Source: a virus. Taken from it: DNA of 30,302 nucleotides. Positions 17,301 through 23,793 of this stretch are shown here, piece by piece. Location of the stretch: positions 1 through 30,302 of IMG/VR virus record IMGVR_UViG_3300043409_002784; one strand, 5' to 3'. A program made the position numbers and the translations under genes. Numbering within the stretch: position 1 is the stretch's first letter; each line of letters opens with the position of its first letter. The notes below the pieces were generated by a model. The model saw only the letters and a list, made by a program, of their open reading frames with translations, was not told where the DNA came from and made no database searches.

Positions 17301-18342
17301 ATCAGCTACGCATGTTATAATTGATGATAATCCAAATAATGCAAACATAGATCTTTCTCTATTCTTAGCTACGATCTCTGCTTCAACAAGCACGATGAAG
17401 GGCCACTTTAAATTATCTAAGAAAAATGACTCTACAGTATTTGCACTTTACACAATAAGTTCTGCAACAGAAGAAGAGCCTAGCTTCTTTGATGTTGCAA
17501 TTTCTTATTTGTCTGGAAGCGGAACATTTTCTAATGATGATGAAGTATTGCTCACTTTTGCAAGAACTGGCGATAAGGGCGATACTGGATATCAAGGTTT
17601 GCAAGGCAATCAAGGTTTACAAGGAGTCGTTGGAACCACAGGTTCACAGGGCAACCAAGGAGTCGTTGGAACCACAGGTTCACAGGGCAACCAAGGAGTC
17701 GTTGGAACCACAGGTTCACAGGGCAACCAAGGAGTCGTTGGAACAACTGGTAATCAAGGCAATCAAGGATCACAAGGTAATCAAGGAGCAGTTGGAACCA
17801 CAGGTTCACAGGGAAACCAAGGTTATCAAGGTGTTGTTGGAACCACAGGCAATCAAGGTTTACAAGGCAATCAGGGTGTCGTAGGCACAACTGGTAATCA
17901 AGGCTCACAAGGCAATCAAGGTCATCAAGGTGTCGTTGGAACAACAGGAAATCAAGGTTCTCAAGGCAACCAAGGTAGGCAAGGAACAGTGGGAACCACA
18001 GGTAACCAAGGATTTCAAGGCATCGTTGGAACCACTGGAAACCAAGGTTCTCAAGGTTCTCAGGGTGCAACTGGAACAGGAAATCAAGGCTCACAAGGAA
18101 ACCAAGGTTTTCAAGGAGTTGTTGGAACAACTGGATCTCAAGGTAATCAAGGATCACAAGGTGACCAAGGGTCACAGGGTGACCAAGGGTCACAGGGTGA
18201 CCAAGGGTCACAGGGTGACCAAGGATCACAAGGTGACCAAGGATCACAGGGAGAACAAGGATCACAGGGTGACCAAGGATCACAGGGAACAACTGGAACC
18301 GCAGACACAATTTTCTTAGCAACTAACTTTGGAGGTTTATAA
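11374..18342 (+). CDS. Giant mosaic collagen-like fibre protein
   Basis: A 2,322-residue protein in which about 1,240 residues form ten collagen-like G-x-y blocks (nt about 11491-11919, 12133-12390, 12559-12675, 13039-13128, 13585-13641, 13906-14256, 14824-15420, 15589-16032, 16558-17199, 17569-18300). The third position is nearly always Gln, or Thr in GTTG; proline is almost absent, and the middle residue is often F, N, D, E or S, so the stalk is acidic with very little Lys/Arg. Globular units sit between the blocks: three modules resembling the chitin/cellulose-binding type 5/12 fold (12397-12558, 14260-14823 with a large insertion, 15427-15588), a duplicated beta domain (12676-13038 and 17200-17568), three tandem 50-residue repeats (13129-13587) and two other beta-rich units (13642-13905, 16033-16557). 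The most likely role is a trimeric virion fibre that reaches and holds a host surface glycan. It starts with GGAG eleven bases before ATG; its stop lies three bases before the next start. There is no frameshift. Confidence 0.85.
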   Translation: MHFQRNITRIQDQDDFSGVPTSGEVIFFDGQSFITADITGYQGSQGRQGNQGFQGIIGFQGLTGAGSQGDQGLIGLQGFQGIVGTTGLQGFQGNQGLQGIVGTTGSQGFQGVVGTIGLQGFQGFQGVVGTTGLQGFQGLQGIVGTIGSQGYQGFQGIVGTIGSQGFQGIVGTTGNQGTTGSGVTIEGSNTWQNIFNNETSNSIIGDMWILTSVAQGTASQACPNPSVGTASAGDGLVYTGTSPIYWQNVGPIRGPQGSNGSQGLQGVVGTTGSQGLQGIVGTTGNQGNQGFQGVVGTTGSQGSQGNQGFQGIVGTTGNQGSQGLQGITGFQGIEGVAGIDALWNFTGAYNGGAAYAVGDIATYLGQTWYRVNSNGGNVGDAPIEGTFLWTLISAKGEQGSQGNQGEQGFQGDQGSQGEQGFQGNQGYQGERGIGSLSWTYKVNTTTLTDLDPTNDYISFNADPFTSATQVKVDDNPYGINTTLHDLFLSIQSGYLTLTDQANPSTYVTYQITSCVDGTATNDTEDGSYVIFNVALVSTYGVINNEDFVTLSIGLVGSQGSQGNQGSQGNQGEQGNQGSQGVPGTGTSNFEEITSNSPALEVDNTDPDNPVINLPSSNTSTDGYLNYNDWNTFNNKGTSNFVGITSSSPVLEVDAFTDPNNPVLNILQSDVTTDGYLSSADWNTFNNKGSSNFGGITSLTPVLEIDNTDPDNPVLNILQSDATTDGYLSSTDWNTFNDGLQGEQGEQGSQGDQGNQGTTPLICTTQNTGEYYFQTVGENYYQSPIATGLAFAAGQILSVYAPTDNIIQYMRITSYNPTTGDIVAVVTHSLSPGFKTYNTLSICLAGKIGEQGNQGSQGNQGDQGNQGEQGSQGDQGSQGDQGFQGNQGEQGNQGFQGEQGFQGNQGDQGNQGFQGEQGYQGFQGEQGEQGNQGDQGFQGDQGSQGDQGNYGNQGDQGWQGNIGINYRGNYNSSLVYNIGDVVVYDGQTFYCKQTASLDSLIVSGITGGSLYNGYGISQASDLNGYYVKTSSPVGYMGASTNGFSNYYKLATNAGEVNGTVYVLGPNNVSSYVGDVSYPFWTLNYLSDNKHSYLYNPTSNPAVVPISGWEQFFSDPFGGTFAGNINLTSATFSVASSYPYDGSDFWDLIAAKGSQGNQGNQGDQGEQGSQGDQGSQGSQGDQGSQGEQGFQGNQGEQGFQGEQGYQGFQGEQGLQGEHGFQGDQGSQGNQGDQGLQGEQGNQGFQGEQGFQGNQGDQGDQGDQGYQGWQGEQGDQGWQGEQGFQGNQGNQGEQGFQGNQGNQGEQGFQGEQGLQGEQGFQGNKGDQGSQGFQGEQGEKGEQGFQGEQGNQGSDALWNFTGAYSGGASYAVGDVATYLGQTWYRINSNGGNVGDTPAEGTFWTLIAQKGDQGYQGQQGLQGNQGDQGLQGNQGEQGFQGEQGLQGDQGHQGFQGEQGEQGFQGNQGFQGEQGIQGHQGEQGFQGEQGEQGIQGHQGFQGYQGEQGIQGDQGYQGDQGYQGFQGQQGNQGDQGFQGEQGNQGEQGLQGYQGNQGYRGESTGETYYFNYSIASDVAGYKELSITPIATAQQMVTTSLAGSTDNILIASFITPQLGFSVIPGGSQLFHQHFLKQASNDHIQTYITIQLANSTGTAIGPIISTNAPMIGWTDSVNAVETLMDLVLTTTTIDPTNRMIVKIYANNDDSTAHSLKWYTEGTTYYSFVRTTVSVVPVMGEQGYQGFQGNQGNQGQQGLQGNQGSQGEQGFQGFQGEQGLQGNQGFQGNQGFQGEQGFQGNQGFQGEQGFQGNQGFQGEQGFQGNQGEQGFQGNQGEQGDQGFQGHQGHQGEQGEQGFQGLQGHQGEQGFQGEQGFQGNQGFQGEQGFQGNQGEQGFQGEQGNQGDQGWQGEQGLQGDQGYQGEQGNQGDQGSQGDQGNYGNQGDQGYQGSTGSFGGVTVEYKIDTNNYSINDPGDNYIRFNNASLASATHVIIDDNPNNANIDLSLFLATISASTSTMKGHFKLSKKNDSTVFALYTISSATEEEPSFFDVAISYLSGSGTFSNDDEVLLTFARTGDKGDTGYQGLQGNQGLQGVVGTTGSQGNQGVVGTTGSQGNQGVVGTTGSQGNQGVVGTTGNQGNQGSQGNQGAVGTTGSQGNQGYQGVVGTTGNQGLQGNQGVVGTTGNQGSQGNQGHQGVVGTTGNQGSQGNQGRQGTVGTTGNQGFQGIVGTTGNQGSQGSQGATGTGNQGSQGNQGFQGVVGTTGSQGNQGSQGDQGSQGDQGSQGDQGSQGDQGSQGDQGSQGEQGSQGDQGSQGTTGTADTIFLATNFGGL
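13129..13587 (+). repeat. Three tandem 50-52 residue fibre repeats
   Basis: Copies at 13129-13281, 13282-13437 and 13438-13587 share S-N-F-x2-I-T-S, then P-x-L-E-x-D, then NPV-x-N-x-L, TDGYL and DWNTFN. The motif [17 protein letters not shown] recurs in tail-fibre proteins of many phages as I recall them. Copies 2 and 3 are closest to each other. Confidence 0.85.
14824..15420 (+). repeat. Collagen-like block, 199 residues
   Basis: Nine-base units of the form GGT-NNN-CAA encode G-x-Q triplets without interruption. F, N, E, D, S, W, Y and L occupy the middle position, and Lys appears only in GNKG and GEKG. The reverse strand and the other frames stay open by chance because of the repeat. Confidence 0.85.
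16558..17199 (+). repeat. Collagen-like block, 214 residues
   Basis: Uninterrupted G-x-Q triplets; [12 protein letters not shown] recurs many times as an approximate 36-base repeat. One of the two longest blocks in the fibre. The end ([19 protein letters not shown]) closely matches the end of the block at 13906-14256, a sign of internal duplication. Confidence 0.85.
17626..17745 (+). repeat. 36-base tandem repeat, [12 protein letters not shown]
   Basis: About three and a third copies of a nearly identical 36-base unit (starting GTCGTTGGAACCACAGG) encode [12 protein letters not shown]. Degenerate versions continue to about 18140 and also occur in the first two collagen blocks at 11600-11900 and 12170-12330. 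Confidence 0.85.
18160..18285 (+). repeat. 18-base tandem repeat, GDQGSQ x7
   Basis: Seven copies of GGTGACCAAGGGTCACAG or close variants encode GDQGSQ (one copy GEQGSQ). The first three copies are identical. Each of these contains GTGACC-AAG-GGTCAC, a perfect 6-bp hairpin, so the RNA or single-stranded DNA can form a row of hairpins just before the end of the fibre gene. Confidence 0.88.
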
Positions 18343-18344
18343 CT

Positions 18345-18791
18345 ATGCCAGTGACAGCAACACCAATATTCGCCCAAGCCCCATACTTTGTTGCAAAAAC
18401 TCTTGCAGCACAAACAGCGTGTACCACTAGAGGCCCAACAGCAACAGGTAGTCTTGCAGCAGCAAATATTATAGAGATTGTACCAACTTCTACTAATGGG
18501 CTAAGAATTGATGCTATTCAAGTCAACGCTTGCTCTACCTCTTTTACTGCACCTACCGCTGGAAATATAGTAGGCATATGGGTATGGGATGGCACTACAG
18601 CTTTCCTGTTTACAGAAATACTTGTGACTGCTGTAACTCCTTCAACTACTGTAGCTGGATTTACAACTACCTTGACTTTTGCCAACCCTCTTGTTTTACC
18701 ATCTACTTTTAAACTCTTTGCCTCTGTTAGTGTTACTACTACTGCTAGTACTACAGCTTTACAAGTATGTGCAATGGGGGGTAGTTACTAA
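18345..18791 (+). CDS. Small beta-rich structural protein, unknown
   Basis: A 148-residue protein rich in Thr, Ala, Val and Ser, with alternating strands and no charged clusters ([55 protein letters not shown]). It looks like a single beta sandwich of the sort found in virion accessory proteins. GGAGG in the last codons of the fibre gene serves as its ribosome binding site, and its stop overlaps the next start (TAATG), so it is translated with its neighbours. Similarity to a named family is not recognised; a fibre- or tail-tip component is the most likely role from context. Confidence 0.68.
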   Translation: MPVTATPIFAQAPYFVAKTLAAQTACTTRGPTATGSLAAANIIEIVPTSTNGLRIDAIQVNACSTSFTAPTAGNIVGIWVWDGTTAFLFTEILVTAVTPSTTVAGFTTTLTFANPLVLPSTFKLFASVSVTTTASTTALQVCAMGGSY

Positions 18792-19603
18792 TGCCAGGAG
18801 CGTTTCATTACAATCTGGCTACAACAAAAAAGGGTTCAGCCTTTCAAGGGGCGAGCCAAGGGATTGCCTATAATTTACATACGGCTCCCCCTATTAATCC
18901 TACTCCTGGAGACCTATGGTTTGACTCTGCTAACGGAGGTTTGTTGATCTACATAAATGATGGTGCTTCCTCGCAATGGATTGAAATAGGCAACAATGGT
19001 GTCTCTAATCCAGTGGGAACTATTATTCCGTTTGCTGGTGCTTCTTCGCCCTCTGGCTTTTTGTTGTGTGATGGTACTAGCGTTTCTAGCTCTAATTATC
19101 TTGCTCTTCATTCTGTAATTAGTAATACTTATGGCGGTAGTGCTTACACAGGTGCAGCAGGGTTGAGCTTTAATCTTCCTGATTATAGAGGTAGGACTTT
19201 GATCGGGGCTGGAACTGGTTCTGGTTTAACTGCTAGAACACTGGGCGGTACAGTTGGAACAGAAACCGTTACTCTAGATTCCACTCAAATACCAGCACAC
19301 ACCCACCCTAATACAGTAAGTGGTGGAAGTACTGGAACAATGAGTGCTAATGCTAGTCATACTCATACTGGTTTTTCTGGTCCATTGTTAAAATATGTAG
19401 GTACTGGTGGCAATAGAACGGACTTAACAGGGGGTTCAGTTTGGATTGGAACAGATTCAAGCCCTACTACAGTTAATTCTCAAAACACAGACCATACTCA
19501 TACATTTACACCAAGCATTACAAACGCTAACAACACTGGCGGTGGCGGTTCGCATAGCAACATGCAACCAAGTATCGGGATTAATTATTTAATCAAAACT
19601 TAA
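18791..19603 (+). CDS. Tail collar-domain fibre protein 1
   Basis: A 270-residue protein. The N-terminal part (PPINPTPGDLWFDSANGGLLIYINDG) is a short attachment-like segment also seen in other phage fibres. Residues about 75-140 form a phage tail collar domain (VGTIIPFAG...PSGFLLCDGTSVSS..., FNLPDYRGRTLIGAGTG). The C-terminal half is rich in Gly, Ser and Thr with HxH motifs (AHTHP, SHTHTG, DHTHTF, then SHSNMQPSIGINYLIKT), as in collar proteins and in the iron-binding needle of T4 long tail fibres. Such proteins are trimeric tips of short tail fibres that bind host receptors. It overlaps the previous stop by one base and is followed nine bases later by a paralogue. Confidence 0.88.
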   Translation: MPGAFHYNLATTKKGSAFQGASQGIAYNLHTAPPINPTPGDLWFDSANGGLLIYINDGASSQWIEIGNNGVSNPVGTIIPFAGASSPSGFLLCDGTSVSSSNYLALHSVISNTYGGSAYTGAAGLSFNLPDYRGRTLIGAGTGSGLTARTLGGTVGTETVTLDSTQIPAHTHPNTVSGGSTGTMSANASHTHTGFSGPLLKYVGTGGNRTDLTGGSVWIGTDSSPTTVNSQNTDHTHTFTPSITNANNTGGGGSHSNMQPSIGINYLIKT

Positions 19604-19611
19604 GGATAAAT

Positions 19612-20358
19612 ATGCCAATAGATTTTCCTTCATCACCGACCACTAACCAGACTTACACTTATAATAATAAGGTTTGGGTTTATAGTGGTACGGCATGGGT
19701 GGGTGGTACAGTTATTTCTGCATTACCCGCTGGCTCTATGCAGATGTATGCCGGTACAGCTACTCAAACAGTTAGTGTAGGAGTTGTCACAACTACAGCA
19801 CCTAGCGGTTGGTTACTTGCTAATGGTGATGCAATATCAAGAACTACCTATAGTTCATTATTTTCTGCTATCGGAACGACTTACGGAACAGGGGATGGGT
19901 CTACCACATTTAACCTACCTGACCTTAGAGGCCGATTGCCTATGGGGGCTGGAACTGGAGTAGGTTTAAATGCTTCTGGAACAGGTGTGACCTCTGGAAC
20001 GGCCATGACTGCAAGGGCATTGGGTGCTTGGTTTGGCGAAGAAACGCATTTGCTTACTACATCGGAATTAGCTAGTCATACTCATGCAAATACAGTTAGT
20101 GGTGGAACTACTGGTTCTATGAGTGCTAATGCTAGTCATTCTCATTCTCTAGCAAATATGTCTTCATCCACAGGTGTGGGTGTTTACAACATTACAAATC
20201 GATCTGGTGGAAATACTGATACTCTATATACTAATTCTACTAACACCGATCACACTCATACATTCACACCATCAATTTCTAATGCTAACGCTGGTAGTGA
20301 TAGTAGACATGCAACTATACCACCATGTGTTGTTGTTAATTACTTAATCAAGATTTAG
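19612..20358 (+). CDS. Tail collar-domain fibre protein 2
   Basis: A 248-residue paralogue of the preceding gene. The N-terminus (PIDFPSSPTTNQTYTYNNKVWVYSG) differs and resembles a common phage-fibre attachment segment. The collar domain follows (PSGWLLANGDAISRTTYSSLF..., FNLPDLRGRLPMGAGTG), then the same HxH-rich C-terminus (SHTHANTVSGG, SHSHSL, DHTHTF, and a final VVVNYLIKI). Identical or near-identical segments such as NTVSGG.TG.MSANASH show tandem duplication. The divergent N-termini and the middle of the tip suggest two tips with different partners or receptors. Confidence 0.88.
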   Translation: MPIDFPSSPTTNQTYTYNNKVWVYSGTAWVGGTVISALPAGSMQMYAGTATQTVSVGVVTTTAPSGWLLANGDAISRTTYSSLFSAIGTTYGTGDGSTTFNLPDLRGRLPMGAGTGVGLNASGTGVTSGTAMTARALGAWFGEETHLLTTSELASHTHANTVSGGTTGSMSANASHSHSLANMSSSTGVGVYNITNRSGGNTDTLYTNSTNTDHTHTFTPSISNANAGSDSRHATIPPCVVVNYLIKI

Positions 20359-20367
20359 GAGATTACT

Positions 20368-20907
20368 ATGTTAAATCAAGTTAGTGTAAGCATTATTGTT
20401 GTTGATAATAATTATTCTATAACTTTAAATGCAATAGACGATAGCAATGTGTCTAGAACAATAAAAATGCCTGTCGATGTTAGTTCTGATGAAGGTTTAT
20501 TTATTACGAATTTAATTAATAGAGCATGGAATTTTATACCTAGTGCAGAACCAGATGCTTTATCACAAGCAAAAGCTAGAAAGCTACAAGACATAAATAA
20601 TGAATGGCTCACTCTAGAAAAAACAGGGTGGGATTCTGGTCAAGGCTATTATCTAGGTATTACCTCTTCTGATGTAGCCCTTCTCGTAGGTGTGTTCTCT
20701 CTTGCAAAAGAGGCAGCAGCATTGGGCTTAGAACTTCCTCACCTAATCAGTATGGCTAATACACCCATTAGCTTCTCCACCATACAAGAAATGACCCTTC
20801 TCCTTCTTCAATATGGTCAAGCTCGTTCTAACATGGCTAGCTCCTTTGCTGCCAGACGAAAAGCTGTCGCAGATGCAACTACAATTGAAGAGGTAGGTGT
20901 AATTTAA
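20368..20907 (+). CDS. Fibre-associated protein resembling the DUF4376 group
   Basis: A 179-residue protein with a beta-rich N-terminal half and a helical C-terminal half. The segment DALSQAKARKLQDINNEWLTLEKTGW, then GITSSDVALLVGVFSLAKEAA..., then a Gln/Ala-rich helix, resembles the C-terminal domain of tail-fibre assembly and fibre-tip proteins grouped as DUF4376, where an Ala-Lys-rich helix is followed by a TFDxxD/V..L-type segment. The gene directly follows the two collar genes and has a GGAGATTACT ribosome binding site. A chaperone or accessory role for the fibres is inferred from this resemblance and position; no catalytic motif is seen. Confidence 0.6.
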   Translation: MLNQVSVSIIVVDNNYSITLNAIDDSNVSRTIKMPVDVSSDEGLFITNLINRAWNFIPSAEPDALSQAKARKLQDINNEWLTLEKTGWDSGQGYYLGITSSDVALLVGVFSLAKEAAALGLELPHLISMANTPISFSTIQEMTLLLLQYGQARSNMASSFAARRKAVADATTIEEVGVI

Positions 20908-20942
20908 TGTAGGCACAAACACATTATTTGAGGGTTAGAACA

Positions 20943-21230
20943 ATGGATGACAAAGATCTTATCCTATTAATTGAACGATTAGGTGTTTCTTGCAGCTTTT
21001 TAATATTCTTTGTTTGGGCAACTTACAAAGCATCCACTTGGTTGGGTGAAAAGATCATCCTTCCTTTGCATGATAGACATATCAAATTTATAGACAGACT
21101 AGAAGTTGGACTAGAAAGTGTGGTTAAAAGCCAAGAAAACACTATGGACATACTTAATCAGATATTGTTGAACACTAGAGAATTGCACGAACTTAAAAGA
21201 AATAAGAAGGAAACTGTCAATGCAGAATGA
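20943..21230 (+). CDS. Single-pass membrane protein, possible holin-like
   Basis: A 95-residue protein when started at the ATG at 20943, which has AGGG eight bases before it; a TTG at 20928 is in frame but less likely. A charged start (MDDKDLILLIERLG) is followed by one hydrophobic segment, about residues 13-30 (VSCSFLIFFVWATYKAS), then a long helical tail with heptad-like spacing (FIDRLEVGLESVVKSQENTMDILNQILLN) and a basic end. This plan fits small holins and phage membrane-anchored coiled-coil proteins, but many other small membrane proteins look the same, and no endolysin gene is adjacent. A role in lysis is only a guess. Confidence 0.66.
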   Translation: MDDKDLILLIERLGVSCSFLIFFVWATYKASTWLGEKIILPLHDRHIKFIDRLEVGLESVVKSQENTMDILNQILLNTRELHELKRNKKETVNAE

Positions 21231-21333
21231 AGTTGTTTATACAAATGACACCACTGTTGCCATAGAGTATACTGTATTAAATAGCAATGAGTGTACTTAC
21301 ATATATACAAGTGGGTTTATTTATGGCATGTGA
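21220..21333 (+). CDS. Possible 37-residue small ORF
   Basis: An open frame starting at ATG 21220 (MQNEVVYTNDTTVAIEYT...) with AAGGAA seven bases upstream. It overlaps the preceding membrane protein by 11 bases and the likely start of the next gene by 11 bases. The product has no motif I recognise; it reads as two beta strands. The good ribosome binding site and the chain of small overlaps are the only support, and it could be a leader that hands ribosomes on to the next gene. Confidence 0.4.
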   Translation: MQNEVVYTNDTTVAIEYTVLNSNECTYIYTSGFIYGM

Positions 21334-21571
21334 TTGTGCTCCAGATCAAGGTGCTGTTTATCCACCAAATTATGTTGGTGCAGCAGTAAATGCAGCTTCG
21401 TTGTTGCTAATAGAATGTGATGATTGTTATGGAAGATGCACTTACAAAATACAAAGTGTTGGTCAAATAGATACTTGGGTTTTAAATGCCAATACTTGTT
21501 CTGAAACAATGCCTTCTGATTCTACTGCTCCAGCTTCAAGCATGAGTGTAATTTATATTGCTTGGGAATAA
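21323..21571 (+). CDS. Small cysteine-rich protein of unknown function
   Basis: An 82-residue protein ([21 protein letters not shown]...) taken from the ATG at 21323; an upstream ATG at 21287 would add twelve residues but has no ribosome binding site. Cysteines at CDC, at ECDDCYGRC and at NTC suggest a small disulphide- or metal-stabilised fold. The segment [22 protein letters not shown] and the C-terminal [11 protein letters not shown] read as beta strands, and the last resembles the terminal strand of a beta-sandwich. The stop overlaps the sequence before the protease start, so the two are probably coupled. No signal peptide and no known family are evident. Confidence 0.55.
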   Translation: MACDCAPDQGAVYPPNYVGAAVNAASLLLIECDDCYGRCTYKIQSVGQIDTWVLNANTCSETMPSDSTAPASSMSVIYIAWE

Positions 21572-21573
21572 CA

Positions 21574-23784
21574 ATGAAGTTAACTGATGATATAAAAAAT
21601 AAAGTACAAGAATTATATGATTCAACACCAGATGATGTTCATGGTGTTTCTTTTGGATTTAAATACACAAATAATATAGACACTGGGAAAATAAGCATTG
21701 TTTTTAATGTAATAAAAAAATTAAATGAAAATGAATTAAGCAAAGATGAAATACTACCAAAAACTATTCGTGTAAATGGAATTGACATAATAACAGATGT
21801 TGTAGAATCAGAACCCATAAAAGGTCTGGCTTGTTACAACGATTTGTATGGTCAACCACAAGAATATTTTAACTTTACTTCTACAAACATTCAAGTTACC
21901 AGACTGAGTGGTCAGTATGGAATGAGAGAACCATTTGAAGGAGGTCAAGAAATATGTCGTTTTCCAGATAAATATTCTGGAAGTTGGTTTACTACAAAAC
22001 CTTATATAAGCACTAATGTTGGAACGATTGGTTTTTGGGCAACAGATGAAATAGATAATAAAATTGTTGGTGTTACTAATGCACATGTTGCAACTTTAGA
22101 CTTCGTAATTGCCTCAGAAAGAAACACGCAAGCAGAATTAAATTATACATATAATATTTATGACGAATTAGAATGGTTTATTGATAAAAAAAAACATAGG
22201 CCAGGACTTTTTAGCTTTGATAATGACAGCACTAAAAAAGTTATCCGTATAGGTTCTACTAAAAGATATTATCCAGTTAGCTTAATAAATTCTAATTATA
22301 TTGATGCTGCACTTTATTATCCAGAAAATGTATCTCACCTTAATCATATTCACACTCCAACAACTAATCCAGATAGTTATTCTTTAGAATATCCTTTTGC
22401 AACAACAGAAGAGATAGATGATTTATTATTTAATCCAACAGATGTTTATAGTACTGGTAGAACTACTGGTCCAAAAGGTTGGAATAGTTGTAAATTACAA
22501 ATACAAGCCATAGGTTTTTCAACCACAGTTGGTTATGATCCTAGAGACTCTGAAATTCCTGTTCCATATTCTGATTGTATACAATTTAAATATCAGCCAG
22601 GTTACAACAATTCTTTTTGGCCAGTTTATTATGGGGATTCTGGATCTGCATTAGTTAAAGTTATTAATGGCGTTAAAAAAATTATAGGTTTGGTTTTTGC
22701 TGGAAGTAGAACAGAAGGTATAGCTGCAAGAATAGATAGAGTTGCATCTTTAATGAAGATAAAGGCTTATGATAGTGCATCATCAACAACTCCATCGACA
22801 CCTACTATTTATTCAATTAGTGTTACAGACCCAAGAATAAATCAACCAACACTAAATATAAATGGAAAGCTATATTATCAGGCTGGATTTAGAAGCTTAG
22901 GTGGTGCAACACCAACGCCTACACCAACGCCTACTCCAACGCCTACACCGACTCCAACACCTACGCCTACTCCTACACCAACACCGACACCAGTACCGAC
23001 TCCTACGCCTACACCAACCCCTACACCTACGCCTACTCCTACACCAACACCGACACCAGTACCGACTCCTACGCCTACACCAACCCCTACGCCTACACCA
23101 ACACCGACACCAGTACCGACTCCTACGCCTACACCGACTCCAACACCTACGCCTACTCCTACACCAACACCGACACCAGTACCGACTCCTACGCCTACAC
23201 CGACTCCAACACCTACTCCTACACCAACACCGACACCAGTACCGACTCCTACGCCTACACCAACCCCTACGCCTACACCAACACCGACACCAGTACCGAC
23301 TCCTACGCCTACACCGACTCCAACACCTACGCCTACTCCTACACCAACACCGACACCAGTACCGACTCCTACGCCTACACCAACCCCTACACCAACGCCT
23401 ACACCAACTCCAACACCTACGCCTAGCCCAACGCCAGTTGCCATACCCGCAAATAACATAAAATATAATGCTGGCGAAACATTAGACTTAAGATTAACAG
23501 ATGATTATTATGCAATAGATGGTAGGGGTATAAATTTTATATCTGATGATTACCCAAATTTAAGTGCTGTAACATCAATTTTTTATGTTGATGGCAAAAT
23601 AAATTTCTCAAAGACAATTTCTTATATTGATAACAAAACTTTAAGACTTGAACTTGGAACTATAGATCTACAAAGTATTGGTGCTGGAAGATGGTCTTAT
23701 GAAATTAGATCTATTTTCCCTAGTGGTCATACTGTGACAATTACTGTTGGCAATTTAATTATTACGCCAGCATTTGGAGATTAA
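21574..23784 (+). CDS. Trypsin-like serine protease with Thr-Pro stalk
   Basis: A 736-residue protein from the ATG at 21574 (GGGA six bases upstream; the TTG at 21562 is less likely). Residues about 12-85 match the N-terminal segment found ahead of many bacterial S1-type peptidases ([14 protein letters not shown]...[14 protein letters not shown]...LPKTI). The chymotrypsin-fold triad is complete: H171 in VTNAHVA, D244 in YIDAALYY and S356 in GDSGSALV. Then comes a Thr-Pro stalk (22909-23435, about 176 residues) with seven PVP breaks, and a C-terminal beta domain of about 115 residues. No signal peptide or membrane segment is seen, so it is likely mounted on the virion, where the stalk would hold the protease out towards the cell surface. 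The target and attachment point are not known. The call of an active protease is strong on motifs, but activity is not shown. Confidence 0.82.
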   Translation: MKLTDDIKNKVQELYDSTPDDVHGVSFGFKYTNNIDTGKISIVFNVIKKLNENELSKDEILPKTIRVNGIDIITDVVESEPIKGLACYNDLYGQPQEYFNFTSTNIQVTRLSGQYGMREPFEGGQEICRFPDKYSGSWFTTKPYISTNVGTIGFWATDEIDNKIVGVTNAHVATLDFVIASERNTQAELNYTYNIYDELEWFIDKKKHRPGLFSFDNDSTKKVIRIGSTKRYYPVSLINSNYIDAALYYPENVSHLNHIHTPTTNPDSYSLEYPFATTEEIDDLLFNPTDVYSTGRTTGPKGWNSCKLQIQAIGFSTTVGYDPRDSEIPVPYSDCIQFKYQPGYNNSFWPVYYGDSGSALVKVINGVKKIIGLVFAGSRTEGIAARIDRVASLMKIKAYDSASSTTPSTPTIYSISVTDPRINQPTLNINGKLYYQAGFRSLGGATPTPTPTPTPTPTPTPTPTPTPTPTPTPVPTPTPTPTPTPTPTPTPTPTPVPTPTPTPTPTPTPTPTPVPTPTPTPTPTPTPTPTPTPTPVPTPTPTPTPTPTPTPTPTPVPTPTPTPTPTPTPTPTPVPTPTPTPTPTPTPTPTPTPTPVPTPTPTPTPTPTPTPTPTPTPSPTPVAIPANNIKYNAGETLDLRLTDDYYAIDGRGINFISDDYPNLSAVTSIFYVDGKINFSKTISYIDNKTLRLELGTIDLQSIGAGRWSYEIRSIFPSGHTVTITVGNLIITPAFGD
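22909..23435 (+). repeat. Thr-Pro repeat array in the protease stalk
   Basis: ACN-CCN hexamers encode (TP)n, broken seven times by GTA giving TPVPTP. The GTA breaks recur at intervals of 54, 60 or 66 bases and mark higher-order repeats. Base composition is far richer in GC than the flanking AT-rich sequence. All periods are multiples of six, so copy-number change would alter stalk length without shifting frame. Confidence 0.92.
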
Positions 23785-23793
23785 AAAATGTCT
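23776..23793 (+). promoter_or_regulatory. Translation initiation region shared with the gene at 28368
   Basis: GGAGATTAAAAAATGTCT is identical at 23776-23793 and at 28356-28373. It includes the ribosome binding site, spacer, start codon and second codon of the two large cysteine-rich genes, and supports an origin by duplication. Confidence 0.75.

Noticed and set aside
18160-18285. CRISPR-like array
   Set aside because: The 18-base units are directly adjacent with no unique spacers and are in frame within the fibre protein.
22878-23459. Long reverse-strand frame made of Gly-Val repeats and a forward frame of Leu/His/Arg-rich repeats in the same place
   Set aside because: Both are mirror images of the ACN-CCN repeat; no ribosome binding site and no sequence beyond the repeat.
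22901-23461. Diversity-generating retroelement target or variable repeat
   Set aside because: No reverse transcriptase or template repeat is present in the window; the variation is simple tandem repeat in nature.
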